Virus record (IMG/VR): IMGVR_UViG_3300033149_002985
Span: 1-64,000 of that record
Length of the DNA stretch: 64,000 nucleotides
Reading direction: 5' to 3' (one strand)
DNA from: a virus
Shown here: one piece after another, positions 41,562 through 49,735 of the stretch
Numbering within the stretch: position 1 is the first letter of the stretch
How the letters are laid out: each line of letters opens with the position of its first letter
Notes under the pieces: generated by a model
Told to the model about the DNA's origin: nothing
Database searches by the model: none
Seen by the model: the letters and a program-made list of their open reading frames with translations, nothing else
Position numbers and translations under genes: made by a program

Positions 41562-42212
41562 TTAAACCTTTGTTGTTTTATATTTGGCTCTAATGTTTTT
41601 AAATTTCCAAATAAATCCACCACAAGAATTAACTTTATTAAGACAACATGAACTAATATTTCCTTGAAATAATTTTAATTTTTTAGATGCTTCTGTAGCA
41701 CTTTTCCATTCTTTTATAAAAACACCATTTAAATCAAATTGTAATACAGATTTAATATTACTTTCTTTATTTGATTTAATTATATTTTTCTTTAACTCTA
41801 TAAATCTACAATTTGAAAATTCATAATGTTGATTACTATTTTTTCTATCAATACTAGGTTGTTTCATGAGATAAGCCTTATCTCTATACCAAAGAAATTT
41901 AATATTTTCTAAACTAAGATGATTTTTAATTCCTTTTCCACCGTAATATTTATATGAAATGTGATTTGGATTTACACAACGATTATGAATATTATGCCAT
42001 ATTATTTTCCAAGGACATTTTTCTTTATATTCTTTTTGGTATTTTGTTATTTTTTCTTTGTTTTGATTATAATATTCCACTTGATGTTTATTGTGACAAA
42101 TGATACAATCATTTCTATATTTTCCAGAATCCTTCCGAAAATTGAAAAATTCTTCCGTTTCTGGTTTTTCTTGTTCACAAAGAATACAGATTTTATTTAG
42201 AGATTTTTTCAT
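41562..42212 (-). CDS. HNH-type homing endonuclease with NUMOD1, 216 aa
   Basis: An N-terminal zinc pair set (CILCEQ, CIICHN) is followed by CVNPNHISYKYYGGKGI and SIDRKNSNQHYEFSNCRFIE, a nuclease core shared with the gene at 53921. Residues about 150-205 (VLQFDLNGVFIKEWKSATEA) are a NUMOD1 DNA-binding domain. It is a free-standing mobile gene among early genes. Confidence 0.8.
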   Translation of the reverse strand: MKKSLNKICILCEQEKPETEEFFNFRKDSGKYRNDCIICHNKHQVEYYNQNKEKITKYQKEYKEKCPWKIIWHNIHNRCVNPNHISYKYYGGKGIKNHLSLENIKFLWYRDKAYLMKQPSIDRKNSNQHYEFSNCRFIELKKNIIKSNKESNIKSVLQFDLNGVFIKEWKSATEASKKLKLFQGNISSCCLNKVNSCGGFIWKFKNIRAKYKTTKV

Positions 42213-42408
42213 ATGAATATTTACCTTTTATGTGACTAAAAAAATATTTACCAAGACTTTTACTTTCTATAAAATCCATCCAAACTTTCCTAGGAACATC
42301 TTTATATTCATAAGTTCCACCAGATTTGAACTCTACTCTCAATTTCATTTTTAATTCATTGTATCCAACTGCTTTTATGTTGGAAGATTTAACTGGAATT
42401 AGTTTCAT
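42193..42408 (-). CDS. KTSC domain protein, 71 aa
   Basis: SSNIKAVGYNELKMKLRVEF, SGGTYEYKDVP and SLGKYFFSHI match the KTSC domain, a short beta domain in phages and next to lysyl-tRNA synthetase genes. It may bind RNA; unproven. Its end overlaps the next gene by 20 bases. Confidence 0.85.
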   Translation of the reverse strand: MKLIPVKSSNIKAVGYNELKMKLRVEFKSGGTYEYKDVPRKVWMDFIESKSLGKYFFSHIKGKYSYEKISK

Positions 42409-42725
42409 TTTAATATCTCCTTTAAAATTTTAGCAAATATAGTTAAATTTTTAAATACATCATGAATAGTAGCCAAAGGATGATCATTAATTATTAATTC
42501 TGCTCCATCAAAAACATTATTTTTATTACGATGGATTTGACACCAAATAACATATGGAGATTCTTTAAAAGTTATTCTAATCTCTTCAATATTATCTACT
42601 TCGACATAATCTTCTAAACGTCCCTCCTCGAATCTTTCTAACCAATCTATAATTTCTTTAAGAGATATCGCTTTTCTGTAACTTCGAAATTGTTTTTGCC
42701 ATCTATATCTATATTCAATTATCAT
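42405..42725 (-). CDS. Hypothetical protein, 106 aa
   Basis: Basic N-terminus (YRYRWQKQFRSYRKAISL), then an alpha-beta layout. Start has AGAGGTAATATT upstream. No family is recognised. Confidence 0.6.
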   Translation of the reverse strand: MIIEYRYRWQKQFRSYRKAISLKEIIDWLERFEEGRLEDYVEVDNIEEIRITFKESPYVIWCQIHRNKNNVFDGAELIINDHPLATIHDVFKNLTIFAKILKEILK

Positions 42726-42729
42726 AATA

Positions 42730-43512
42730 TTACCTCTTATATTTTTTTGGAATAAAAGTTAATTCTTCTCTAATTTCTTCTCTTAATTTATTTTGATCAT
42801 AAGTTTGTTTATTTAATTTATTAAAAAATGTAGAATAATTTATCTTTTCAAATGTAGGGATTTTTGAGTTAGGTGAAACATTCCAAATTTTCACATTATT
42901 TTCATTTTTATAAACTCCATATTCATGTTCTGCTCTTGAGATTCTTTTATTGTTTTCTAACTGAGTAGCTTGATACCAATTAACTTTTCCTATACCTCTA
43001 TGCTTTAATGTTAAAGGCTTACCAGTATAACGACTTATTATATTTCCGTATTGATAAAAATGAGTTAAAGCTCTACCTTGAGAATCGTGAACTAAACTAT
43101 CCTTATCTTCACCTTTTTGACTTGAATTATCAAATCCTAATAAAAATATTTCCCCTTCATCTAAAATATAAATAGCTAAACTCAATGCAAATAATCCTGT
43201 CAAAGTAGCAGAATAAACGCCATGATGACAATCTCTGACATATTTAGAAGCCGTAATTAATTCAATATTGTTAGGTTTTGTAGGAACATTAGTATGTAAT
43301 CTTCCAACTGTTAATGGAAGTTTTTCTAAGTATTTTATTTCGTTTAAATAATAAGTATCATCTACATACATCCAACAAGTGCTATCCACAAAATGATGCG
43401 AATAATTTAATCCAATTATAAATTTATCTTTAAGTTTAGAAAATAAATCTTTATCGATTCCTTCTAATACGGAGCAACCACCGCCCAAGATTATTGCTTG
43501 TTTAGCTAACAT
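42730..43512 (-). CDS. DUF115-like glycosyltransferase/MptE-type protein, 260 aa
   Basis: AIILGGGCSVLEGID, then FIIGLNYSHHF and IFLLGFDNS follow the pattern of DUF115 and related sialyltransferase-like proteins: a Gly-rich nucleotide loop, a conserved NxS/H turn, and LLGFD. A second member is at 55237. It may move a sugar or pyrophosphoryl group. Part of a spread-out glycan-gene set. Confidence 0.65.
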   Translation of the reverse strand: MLAKQAIILGGGCSVLEGIDKDLFSKLKDKFIIGLNYSHHFVDSTCWMYVDDTYYLNEIKYLEKLPLTVGRLHTNVPTKPNNIELITASKYVRDCHHGVYSATLTGLFALSLAIYILDEGEIFLLGFDNSSQKGEDKDSLVHDSQGRALTHFYQYGNIISRYTGKPLTLKHRGIGKVNWYQATQLENNKRISRAEHEYGVYKNENNVKIWNVSPNSKIPTFEKINYSTFFNKLNKQTYDQNKLREEIREELTFIPKKYKR

Positions 43513-44060
43513 TATAATATCCTATCAGGATTGATTCTTTTTAATAATTCATGATATATTAAAAAGGTATTTTTAGCATCATCTTTTGCATTATGTTTTT
43601 TACCATCAAATCGCATGCCTAAACGGATTAATGATTTTGCTAATCCCGACCGATGGCTTTCTCCTTTAGAAAACATATAAGATATAAAAAGAGTTTTTAC
43701 ATCTATCCAACGGCGACCAAATAAAAAAATTTCATCATCTAAGTCTAATGCCTTCCGCAAATCTTGACTATCTCCTCCACCCCAAGTTAAAGGATTACGA
43801 AAACATTTATAATGAGCATGAAGAGCCTTTAAATCTTCATAAATTTCAGGAAAAGAAATTCCATGATCTATATCTCTTTGTTTAATTCCAGTTAATTTTT
43901 TAATATATTCTGATAATAGAAGAGTTACTTTAACATGTTCGCAATATTCTTCTAAAATCTTCCCCGATTTTAAATTGCCTATAACAACCCCTATTTGAAT
44001 AATAGTTTGGCAAGGTTGTTCATATTCCATGTCTAAAGAAACAATATTAATATCTTTCAT
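43512..44060 (-). CDS. DnaQ-like 3'-5' exonuclease (DEDDh), 182 aa
   Basis: Exo I is SLDMEYE (D-x-E), exo II lies in GGGDSQDLRKAL and exo III is HNAKDDAKNT, the DEDDh set of DNA polymerase III epsilon and RNase T. It trims 3' ends of DNA or RNA. ITGIKQRDID-type spacing (LTGIKQRDIDHG) is canonical. It overlaps the DUF115 gene by one base. Confidence 0.85.
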   Translation of the reverse strand: MKDINIVSLDMEYEQPCQTIIQIGVVIGNLKSGKILEEYCEHVKVTLLLSEYIKKLTGIKQRDIDHGISFPEIYEDLKALHAHYKCFRNPLTWGGGDSQDLRKALDLDDEIFLFGRRWIDVKTLFISYMFSKGESHRSGLAKSLIRLGMRFDGKKHNAKDDAKNTFLIYHELLKRINPDRIL

Positions 44061-44062
44061 TT

Positions 44063-44437
44063 TTATTCTGGAAAGAATTTATTTTCCCATCCTCTTATAA
44101 AATTAATACCATACTCTAAAATACCATAACAATCATTCATTATTTCATTATATATTTCTTCTGCTTCTTTTAAAGCTTCTATTTCAGTTTCGAATATTTT
44201 ACATTCTCCAAAATAATCTTTTAATACTTTAGGATTTATTTCATTGCGTTTTTCATGTTTAGGTAAATGACCTCCACAATGTTGACATTGATGTTGTCCA
44301 TTACTAATACATTTAGGTATTGGATTATTACAACAAGTAAAAATTTCCCACCAATAGAGATTATCAATAGCTTGTGCATGAGTCACTCTAAAACCATCTA
44401 AAGACTGTAAAATGTAGATCCCGTTGTCTGAACTGAT
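44063..44437 (-). CDS. Hypothetical zinc-pair protein, about 124 aa, start uncertain
   Basis: The first canonical start is a GTG at 44386 (VTHAQAIDNLYWWEIF), but the frame stays open and protein-like upstream (SSDNGIYILQSLDGFR). An AGGAGG site ends nine bases before an ATC at 44437-44435. Either ATC is used as a rare start or the GTG is used with no site. CQHCGG and CCNN suggest zinc binding. The 17-residue extension looks conserved in style. Confidence 0.6.
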   Translation of the reverse strand: MSSDNGIYILQSLDGFRVTHAQAIDNLYWWEIFTCCNNPIPKCISNGQHQCQHCGGHLPKHEKRNEINPKVLKDYFGECKIFETEIEALKEAEEIYNEIMNDCYGILEYGINFIRGWENKFFPE

Positions 44438-44452
44438 CTCTACTGCCCTCCT

Positions 44453-44560
44453 TTATACTTTTTTAACACTTCCAGGTCTTACTCTGCCTTTCTTATCATC
44501 AAGAGCATCATAAACCTTTTGTTTCCTTAATAGTCTATTTACTTTATTTCTATGTTTCAT
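44453..44560 (-). CDS. Small basic protein, 35 aa
   Basis: MKHRNKVNRLLRKQKVYDAL then DDKKGRVRPGSVKKV. Highly basic, with start close to the stop of the upstream gene. It ends just before the AGGAGG of the next gene. Confidence 0.5.
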   Translation of the reverse strand: MKHRNKVNRLLRKQKVYDALDDKKGRVRPGSVKKV

Positions 44561-44895
44561 TTGAGTCCCTCTTTGAGTTGAGCTATACGCTCTATTACAG
44601 AACTAGCACAGTTGAAACAATCGTTATGCAATTCTAACTCCTCTATCCTCGCCTTGATTGTCTCTTTCTTATGATGAAGAGATTGCTCGTTAATACATTC
44701 CTTTTGTGTGTTAATTAATTCTAAATCTTCTTCGGCATTTCTTTCATACATTTTCTCTTGTTTTTCCAATGCAGAACGTAGAAAGAATTTAACTTCCTCA
44801 CCACAACTCACCCAACCATCTTCGCACTTCTTATCTAAGCCATGTGGAAACTTCTCATCGAATTCTTTCATCTTCTGGTCTATATATTCATTCAT
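44557..44895 (-). CDS. Coiled-coil protein, 112 aa
   Basis: The ATG with AAAGGGGTATA upstream is used rather than 44919. The N-terminus (IDQKMKEFDEKFPHGLDKKC) is followed by a long helix and CFNCASS. Its ATG overlaps the upstream TGA. No family is recognised. Confidence 0.6.
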   Translation of the reverse strand: MNEYIDQKMKEFDEKFPHGLDKKCEDGWVSCGEEVKFFLRSALEKQEKMYERNAEEDLELINTQKECINEQSLHHKKETIKARIEELELHNDCFNCASSVIERIAQLKEGLK

Positions 44896-45055
44896 TATAC
44901 CCCTTTGCATATAGCGCATCTACTATTAAATATTCAACCCCATACATAATATCCCCAACTTCTTCTCTTGCATTTTCATTTGTAAAAGAAACCTGTTTGT
45001 GAAGATGTTGTTGTATGCAATCACATACAATATCTGCTATTTTTTCTTTATCCAT
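44888..45055 (-). CDS. Hypothetical acidic protein, 55 aa
   Basis: MDKEKIADIVCDCIQQHLHK, then EEVGDIMYGVEYLIVDAL; helical, with two Cys. Overlaps the next gene by eight bases (ATGAATGA). Confidence 0.55.
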   Translation of the reverse strand: MDKEKIADIVCDCIQQHLHKQVSFTNENAREEVGDIMYGVEYLIVDALYAKGYNE

Positions 45056-45061
45056 TATTTT

Positions 45062-45154
45062 TTACTCCTTCCACATCCATAACATAAAATAGAAACTAAA
45101 TATAAATAGCCATCCACTTATAAATGTTCCAAGAATAATTTTAAGAAATTCCAT
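45062..45154 (-). CDS. Tiny membrane protein, 30 aa
   Basis: MEFLKIILGTFISGWLFIFS continues hydrophobic to WMWKE. The ATG overlaps the upstream stop (TAATG). One membrane span; function unknown. Confidence 0.45.
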   Translation of the reverse strand: MEFLKIILGTFISGWLFIFSFYFMLWMWKE

Positions 45155-45282
45155 TATTGTTTATTTCCTTTTTTATTATTAGAAAGAGCTTTAACATATG
45201 ACCATTCATTATATGTTTTTTGAGGAAATCCATTTTCTTTTAATTCTTTAGCTATTGCTAAATCTACTGTATATTCTTTCAT
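45154..45282 (-). CDS. Small protein, 42 aa
   Basis: MKEYTVDLAIAKELKENGFP then QKTYNEWSYVKA. The NGFPQ-T-x-W pattern is recalled from small phage proteins. Start overlaps the end of the RNA ligase gene region. Confidence 0.55.
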   Translation of the reverse strand: MKEYTVDLAIAKELKENGFPQKTYNEWSYVKALSNNKKGNKQ

Positions 45283-46007
45283 GATTGTCCTTTTGGTTTT
45301 TCATCGTTCAAAATTGTTTTTTTATATAAATGACCAGAAGCTGTGTGATAGATACAAATTCCCTCCGCATTCATAAAACCTGGAACAGCTTTACTTCCTT
45401 CCATTTTTAAACGCATTAAAATAGTATCAATTGTAATAGTATTAAACATCCCTTCATATAAAATAGGAACAACTTTACAGCATTTTGGAGCGGGGGAAGT
45501 ATATTTTTCTTCTTTTGTTTTAGAGTTAATACTAATTAATCTTTTCTCTTTATTATGTTGATGCCATTTTTTAACATTAAATAATGCAAGTCTTTTTTCG
45601 TCTAATCCATAATTTCTATTTATTCCTTTACCGTAAAATTCTCCAAAATGCCTCCCTTTTCCTAGTTTGAGAAGTTCTTCTGCGTTTTCTTTAACCCATC
45701 GAGCAAAACCATGATTATCACAATTTTTTCCGCTATCTACCGAAAGCCATCTTGTACGAGAACCAGCAAACATATATAAAATATCATTTTCATCCGTCAT
45801 TGCGAGTGTTTTATAAAGACAATATTTATCAATAAATTCTTTCATAGCTTCATCTGTGCCTACTCCTTGATTCCATTCAGTAAAAAATGAATTATGTAAA
45901 TCTTGTCTACGCATAATAACAATTTGTCCATTAGTTCCATCAATTTTTTCGCTGATTACTATATCTCTACTTAATCGAGGTATTTTATTAAATTTTTGGA
46001 ATTCCAT
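45279..46007 (-). CDS. RNA ligase family protein, 242 aa
   Basis: ISEKIDGTNGQIVI is the nucleotidyltransferase motif I (KxDGxxG) whose Lys takes AMP. GEFYGKGINRNYGL and EGICIY serve as later motifs. Size fits short Rnl2-like ligases. It would seal nicked RNA, for example tRNAs cut by host anticodon nucleases. No end-healing kinase is seen in the window. Confidence 0.8.
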   Translation of the reverse strand: MEFQKFNKIPRLSRDIVISEKIDGTNGQIVIMRRQDLHNSFFTEWNQGVGTDEAMKEFIDKYCLYKTLAMTDENDILYMFAGSRTRWLSVDSGKNCDNHGFARWVKENAEELLKLGKGRHFGEFYGKGINRNYGLDEKRLALFNVKKWHQHNKEKRLISINSKTKEEKYTSPAPKCCKVVPILYEGMFNTITIDTILMRLKMEGSKAVPGFMNAEGICIYHTASGHLYKKTILNDEKPKGQS

Positions 46008-46308
46008 TTTTACTCCTTATAAAATAAAAAATACTTGTTAAAATGATTCCTATAAATAATAATGCAATAACAGCAATAGCTGTAATTTCTCCTAAAAATT
46101 CTGAAGTTATGACATTCATAAAACCTTTAATAAAATTAGTCGTTTTTGTTCCTTGTATAATAATACCTGAAAATATCATCCAAAAACCTAAATTAAAAAA
46201 ATTTTGTAAAGTTAAATATTCAACACATCCTTCTTTATATTTTATACTTTTAACATAAGTGAAATACATAATAATTCCACCTAATACAATTATTATATTA
46301 AATAACAT
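45988..46308 (-). CDS. Membrane protein with three segments, 106 aa
   Basis: Hydrophobic stretches MLFNIIIVLGGIIMYFTYV, FFNLGFWMIFSGIIIQ and ITAIAVIALLFIGIILTSIF. Start overlaps the upstream stop. No family is recognised; could alter the host envelope. Confidence 0.65.
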   Translation of the reverse strand: MLFNIIIVLGGIIMYFTYVKSIKYKEGCVEYLTLQNFFNLGFWMIFSGIIIQGTKTTNFIKGFMNVITSEFLGEITAIAVIALLFIGIILTSIFYFIRSKNGIPKI

Positions 46309-46484
46309 TAATTATTTCCTTCTTCACAAACAAATTTAAAATCTAATAAATTATATAAAATTGAACTAAGCATAAAACCATTAAAAATATGTATCCAATG
46401 TATATCAAAAAATTTAGCAGAGAAATTAGCAATGAAAGTGTATAAAATAATTCCTATTAAATGTATTTTTTGTGCTTGAGTCAT
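46308..46484 (-). CDS. Small membrane protein, 58 aa
   Basis: MTQAQKIHLIGIILYTFIAN and WIHIFNGFMLSSILYNLLD are two likely spans. Its stop overlaps the next ATG. Part of a run of four tiny membrane genes. Confidence 0.6.
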   Translation of the reverse strand: MTQAQKIHLIGIILYTFIANFSAKFFDIHWIHIFNGFMLSSILYNLLDFKFVCEEGNN

Positions 46485-46579
46485 TCCAATATTCTCTTTT
46501 TAATATCTTTCCTAATATTCCAAAAACCTGCAAGAGAAATGAGTATTAAAATAGATGCAATTATTTGATAGATATTCAT
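46481..46579 (-). CDS. Tiny membrane protein, 32 aa
   Basis: MNIYQIIASILILISLAGFW, then a basic tail. First gene after the promoter at 46599-46628, with a GGAAGAAAGATC site. Confidence 0.55.
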   Translation of the reverse strand: MNIYQIIASILILISLAGFWNIRKDIKKRILE

Positions 46580-46598
46580 GATCTTTCTTCCCTATATA

Positions 46599-46628
46599 AG
46601 TATAACATACGCTTTAGAAGGCTGTCAA
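46599..46628 (-). promoter_or_regulatory. Sigma70 promoter, leftward (TTGACA-18-TATACT)
   Basis: On the minus strand TTGACA (46628-46623) and TATACT (46604-46599) are 18 bases apart with TGT before the -10. It matches the + strand promoters. It restarts transcription for the genes below 46.6 kb. Confidence 0.8.
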
Positions 46629-46822
46629 GAGCTCAACCTGATAATAATATGAGTAGGAAAAGCATAGTCATTTAAGAACACTTTTATACAATTATCATCT
46701 TCATCATGCAAAAGTCTCCAAACATTACTACCTCCAGATTCTTCATAACCCTCTGCAATTAAACCATTTACAGTAGCTCGTAATAATTTTTTATAAAATT
46801 CTAAATTCTCAAGAACGTCCAT
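46625..46822 (-). CDS. Hypothetical protein, 65 aa
   Basis: MDVLENLEFYKKLLRATVNG helix, then beta strands (VWRLLHDEDDNCIKVFLND). Its stop lies in the -35 of the next promoter. No family is recognised. Confidence 0.6.
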   Translation of the reverse strand: MDVLENLEFYKKLLRATVNGLIAEGYEESGGSNVWRLLHDEDDNCIKVFLNDYAFPTHIIIRLSS

Positions 46823-47421
46823 TAAGATCTCCTATTTTTAAATTCCCTACTTTTCTGCCAATGTATAATTACAGGCTCTTTAATGTAATTAGGAACTTCT
46901 TTTTTCATATTTATCACAACACAATAGCTGGCTGGTAATTTATAAATATTCAAATCAACTTGTTTTTCGATTATTCGTTCCAAAATTTTTTGTTCCCAAA
47001 CATTAGGAGCTTCTTTACAATCTCTAATACATTGTTCGAAAATTTTAATCATTTTTTCATTATATTTTATAAACATTGTGCCAGATAATAGATGGAAATT
47101 ATCCCCCCCTGTTTGATTCCTCCAATTTAAATACCAATCTAGCCAATGAGCTCCAAAATCTGTTTCTTTTGGCAAATCAAAAAGTAATTGGGGATAAGAT
47201 TCTATTATTGCATCTGCATCTAAGAATACGACATCTTCTTTAAATTTATTCATTGTATTCAATATAAAAGTAGGTTTATATGATGTATTTGCATTCCAGT
47301 TTTGAAGATCAATAACTTTTTCAATATGATAATCTAACTTCCACTTTTTTAAAGAAGGTAATAAATAAGTATTCATTACATTTTCATAATTTCCTGGAGT
47401 GTAATATGAAATAAATTTCAC
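46822..47421 (-). CDS. Glycosyltransferase-like (GT-A) protein, 199 aa
   Basis: VVFLDADAIIESYPQLLF carries a DxD metal/sugar-nucleotide motif; FGAHWLDWY and LLSGTMFIKYN fit the acceptor side of GT77/GT8-like folds. It starts at GTG overlapping the upstream stop. First in a line of sugar-related genes. Confidence 0.7.
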   Translation of the reverse strand: MKFISYYTPGNYENVMNTYLLPSLKKWKLDYHIEKVIDLQNWNANTSYKPTFILNTMNKFKEDVVFLDADAIIESYPQLLFDLPKETDFGAHWLDWYLNWRNQTGGDNFHLLSGTMFIKYNEKMIKIFEQCIRDCKEAPNVWEQKILERIIEKQVDLNIYKLPASYCVVINMKKEVPNYIKEPVIIHWQKSREFKNRRS

Positions 47422-47579
47422 TTTTTAACCTCAACTAATTTATATATTTTTCCATTTTTAAGTATTATTTTAGCATCTTTGGCTTCTTCTAAAGTTAAAG
47501 AACCGCCTATTAATTCTCTCCCATCAGATAATCTAATATATCCTTCAGCTAATACACCAATTACATATTGATTTTTCAT
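47418..47579 (-). CDS. Hypothetical protein, 53 aa
   Basis: MKNQYVIGVLAEGYIRLSDG, then LTLEEAKDAKIILKNGKIY. A compact beta-alpha pattern. GAGGTAGGATT upstream is a good ribosome binding site. Confidence 0.6.
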   Translation of the reverse strand: MKNQYVIGVLAEGYIRLSDGRELIGGSLTLEEAKDAKIILKNGKIYKLVEVKK

Positions 47580-48454
47580 AATCCTACCTCCTTTAATTTT
47601 TTAAATAATTCTTGAATCCTAATACTAATATCGTGGTCTTGATAACATATTTTTTGAGTTTGTTTTCCAATATATCCTAAATATTCATATTGTAATAAAA
47701 AAATTAATTTTTTAATCATAGAAAACGAATCATCGTAAAAAAATATTTCTTCATTTTCTTTAAATAACATACGAGTATCTTCTCTATTATATGTTAATAC
47801 AGGAGTGCCACAGGCACTACTTTCAAAAATCCGATGAGCCAAAGCAGAAGTATCATTTGTAATATCTAAAACAATATGGGTTTTATTAATTTCTTCTATT
47901 AATTGTTCTCCTTCTATAAATCCGTGAGTATCTTCGTTTTTGTCCCACTCATGACCAAAAACTTTTACATTAAATCCTAATTCTCGTAGTTTATTAACTA
48001 CTTCATTTCGATTAGGAATAAAGCTATGTTTGCCAACTCCAATTACTAATATATCTGTTTCTTTTTTTAAATGGAGATTTTTATGATAGCGTTTATCACA
48101 AGAAGTTGGATTATAAATAACTAATTTTTTATTTTTTAAATCATTGTATAATCTCCAATCATTAGTAACATAAATATCACAATTTTCCATATGTTCTTCA
48201 GAATAAAGATTAGGATCAGATAATCCAAATGCTATTACAGGTATTTTGATTTTTTCGAATTCTTCTTCTGTAATTTTAGTTCCTGCACCTACAAGCCAAA
48301 CTTGATCATATTTATTGTAATCTATTTTAGGATTTTGATTTTTATTAAATAAATCTACTTTATGTCCAAGAATTTGCAAATATTCATAAGTTGCTCTTGT
48401 TGTAGGAAAGCTATTCCAATTATAGAAAAATGGTATTACCATACAAATTTTCAT
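47576..48454 (-). CDS. Glycosyltransferase, GT-B fold (CgeB/GT4-like), 292 aa
   Basis: The N-terminus MKICMVIPFFYNWNSFPTTR is typical of GT-B enzymes. The C-terminal half has ILVIGVGKHSFIPNR and AHRIFESSACGTPVLTY, the donor-binding E-x7-E type motif. It would transfer a sugar from a nucleotide donor; acceptor unknown. Confidence 0.8.
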   Translation of the reverse strand: MKICMVIPFFYNWNSFPTTRATYEYLQILGHKVDLFNKNQNPKIDYNKYDQVWLVGAGTKITEEEFEKIKIPVIAFGLSDPNLYSEEHMENCDIYVTNDWRLYNDLKNKKLVIYNPTSCDKRYHKNLHLKKETDILVIGVGKHSFIPNRNEVVNKLRELGFNVKVFGHEWDKNEDTHGFIEGEQLIEEINKTHIVLDITNDTSALAHRIFESSACGTPVLTYNREDTRMLFKENEEIFFYDDSFSMIKKLIFLLQYEYLGYIGKQTQKICYQDHDISIRIQELFKKLKEVGL

Positions 48455-48457
48455 CTT

Positions 48458-49735
48458 TTATCCTTTATTATAATTAGTTTGTTTGATTACTCGTTCCATT
48501 TCTCCAACCACCCATTTTTGTTCTTCCATTGTAAGAAATTTGTTATGAATAAGAGGAGTATACTCTCTTTTTTTAGCTTCTTCGCCTATTTTTTGGTAAA
48601 AATCTTTATTATATTGTCGAAAATTTTTACTAAGTATTTCACAATTAAAAGAATCAGGATCATTAAAGATCGGAGTTCCAGGAAGAGGAATAAAAGTACT
48701 AAGCGTAGCATAATCTATTGGGAAAACTTTTAATAAAGTTTCATTAATAAGAGGCGAATCTAGTCGTTCGCCAGGCACACCTGCCATAAAAAGACCTCTA
48801 ACCTTTAATCCTGCTCTTTGAGCATTAATACAACCCTTAAACATTTTTTCAACTGTTGTATTCTTATGTAAGAAATCCAATACTCTCTGATCTAAATTTT
48901 CAATACCAGGAGACATTTCTCTTGCTCCTGAATCATACATTGCGTTAGCAATTTCTTCTGTTACAGATTCGGCTCTAATACTACATCTCCAAAGTATTTT
49001 CAACGGTTTAACTTTCTTACAAAATTCTAAACATCTCTTAGAATTAGAAGTTAAATTATCATCGGCTAATCTAAATTGATTGATGTTATACTTCTTTTTA
49101 AGTAATTCCATTTCTTCTATAATACTATCAATGGAGCGATAGCGAACTTTCCGTGTCCACATAGCTTGAGAAGCACAGAAACTACAATTAAAAGGACATC
49201 CTCTGCTAGTTAAAAAATTGATACTATCTCCTTCTTTTTTATCAAAGAAAATTCCTTTACCTAATTTAGTTTCAACTAAATCATAGTTTATAAAAGGAAG
49301 AGAATCCAAATCTTTTACGTATTCTTTCATAAAATAAACAGGTTTTAATTGATTTTTTTCAACATCGTTTATCATTTCAAGAATTAAATTTTCCCCTTCT
49401 CCTACGCAAATAGCGTCAAATAGTTTGGTTTCGTTAACTTCTTTAAACATAGATGAAACATGAACTCCACCTATAAAAATCTTTGTCTTAGGAAAATGTT
49501 TCCTAATTAATTTAGCACAATCCTCGTTCATAGGATATTCCAAGGTAGTACCTCCCAAGCAAATAATGTCATAATCGGGATAATTTAACAATTCTTTTTT
49601 AAGCATGGGTCGAATAAATTTAACTTCATGTCCTGCGTTTTGGGCAATAGTGGCTACCATTAGTAGTCCCACAGGAATCTGTACGTGTTGGCGCACGAGA
49701 TATGGTGCTGGAGACTCTAGAAAAAGAATTCTCAT
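48458..49735 (-). CDS. B12-binding-type radical SAM protein, 425 aa
   Basis: TSRGCPFNCSFCASQ (Cys 180, 184, 187) is the CxxxCxxC iron-sulfur motif of radical SAM enzymes. The N-terminal 140 residues fit a B12-binding Rossmann fold without the cobalamin His (no DxHxxG). GIENLDQRVLDFLHK and IPLPGTPIF are usual for the class. Likely methylates or rearranges a sugar, lipid or base. The ATG with AAAGGAGATATTTC is used. Confidence 0.85.
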   Translation of the reverse strand: MRILFLESPAPYLVRQHVQIPVGLLMVATIAQNAGHEVKFIRPMLKKELLNYPDYDIICLGGTTLEYPMNEDCAKLIRKHFPKTKIFIGGVHVSSMFKEVNETKLFDAICVGEGENLILEMINDVEKNQLKPVYFMKEYVKDLDSLPFINYDLVETKLGKGIFFDKKEGDSINFLTSRGCPFNCSFCASQAMWTRKVRYRSIDSIIEEMELLKKKYNINQFRLADDNLTSNSKRCLEFCKKVKPLKILWRCSIRAESVTEEIANAMYDSGAREMSPGIENLDQRVLDFLHKNTTVEKMFKGCINAQRAGLKVRGLFMAGVPGERLDSPLINETLLKVFPIDYATLSTFIPLPGTPIFNDPDSFNCEILSKNFRQYNKDFYQKIGEEAKKREYTPLIHNKFLTMEEQKWVVGEMERVIKQTNYNKG

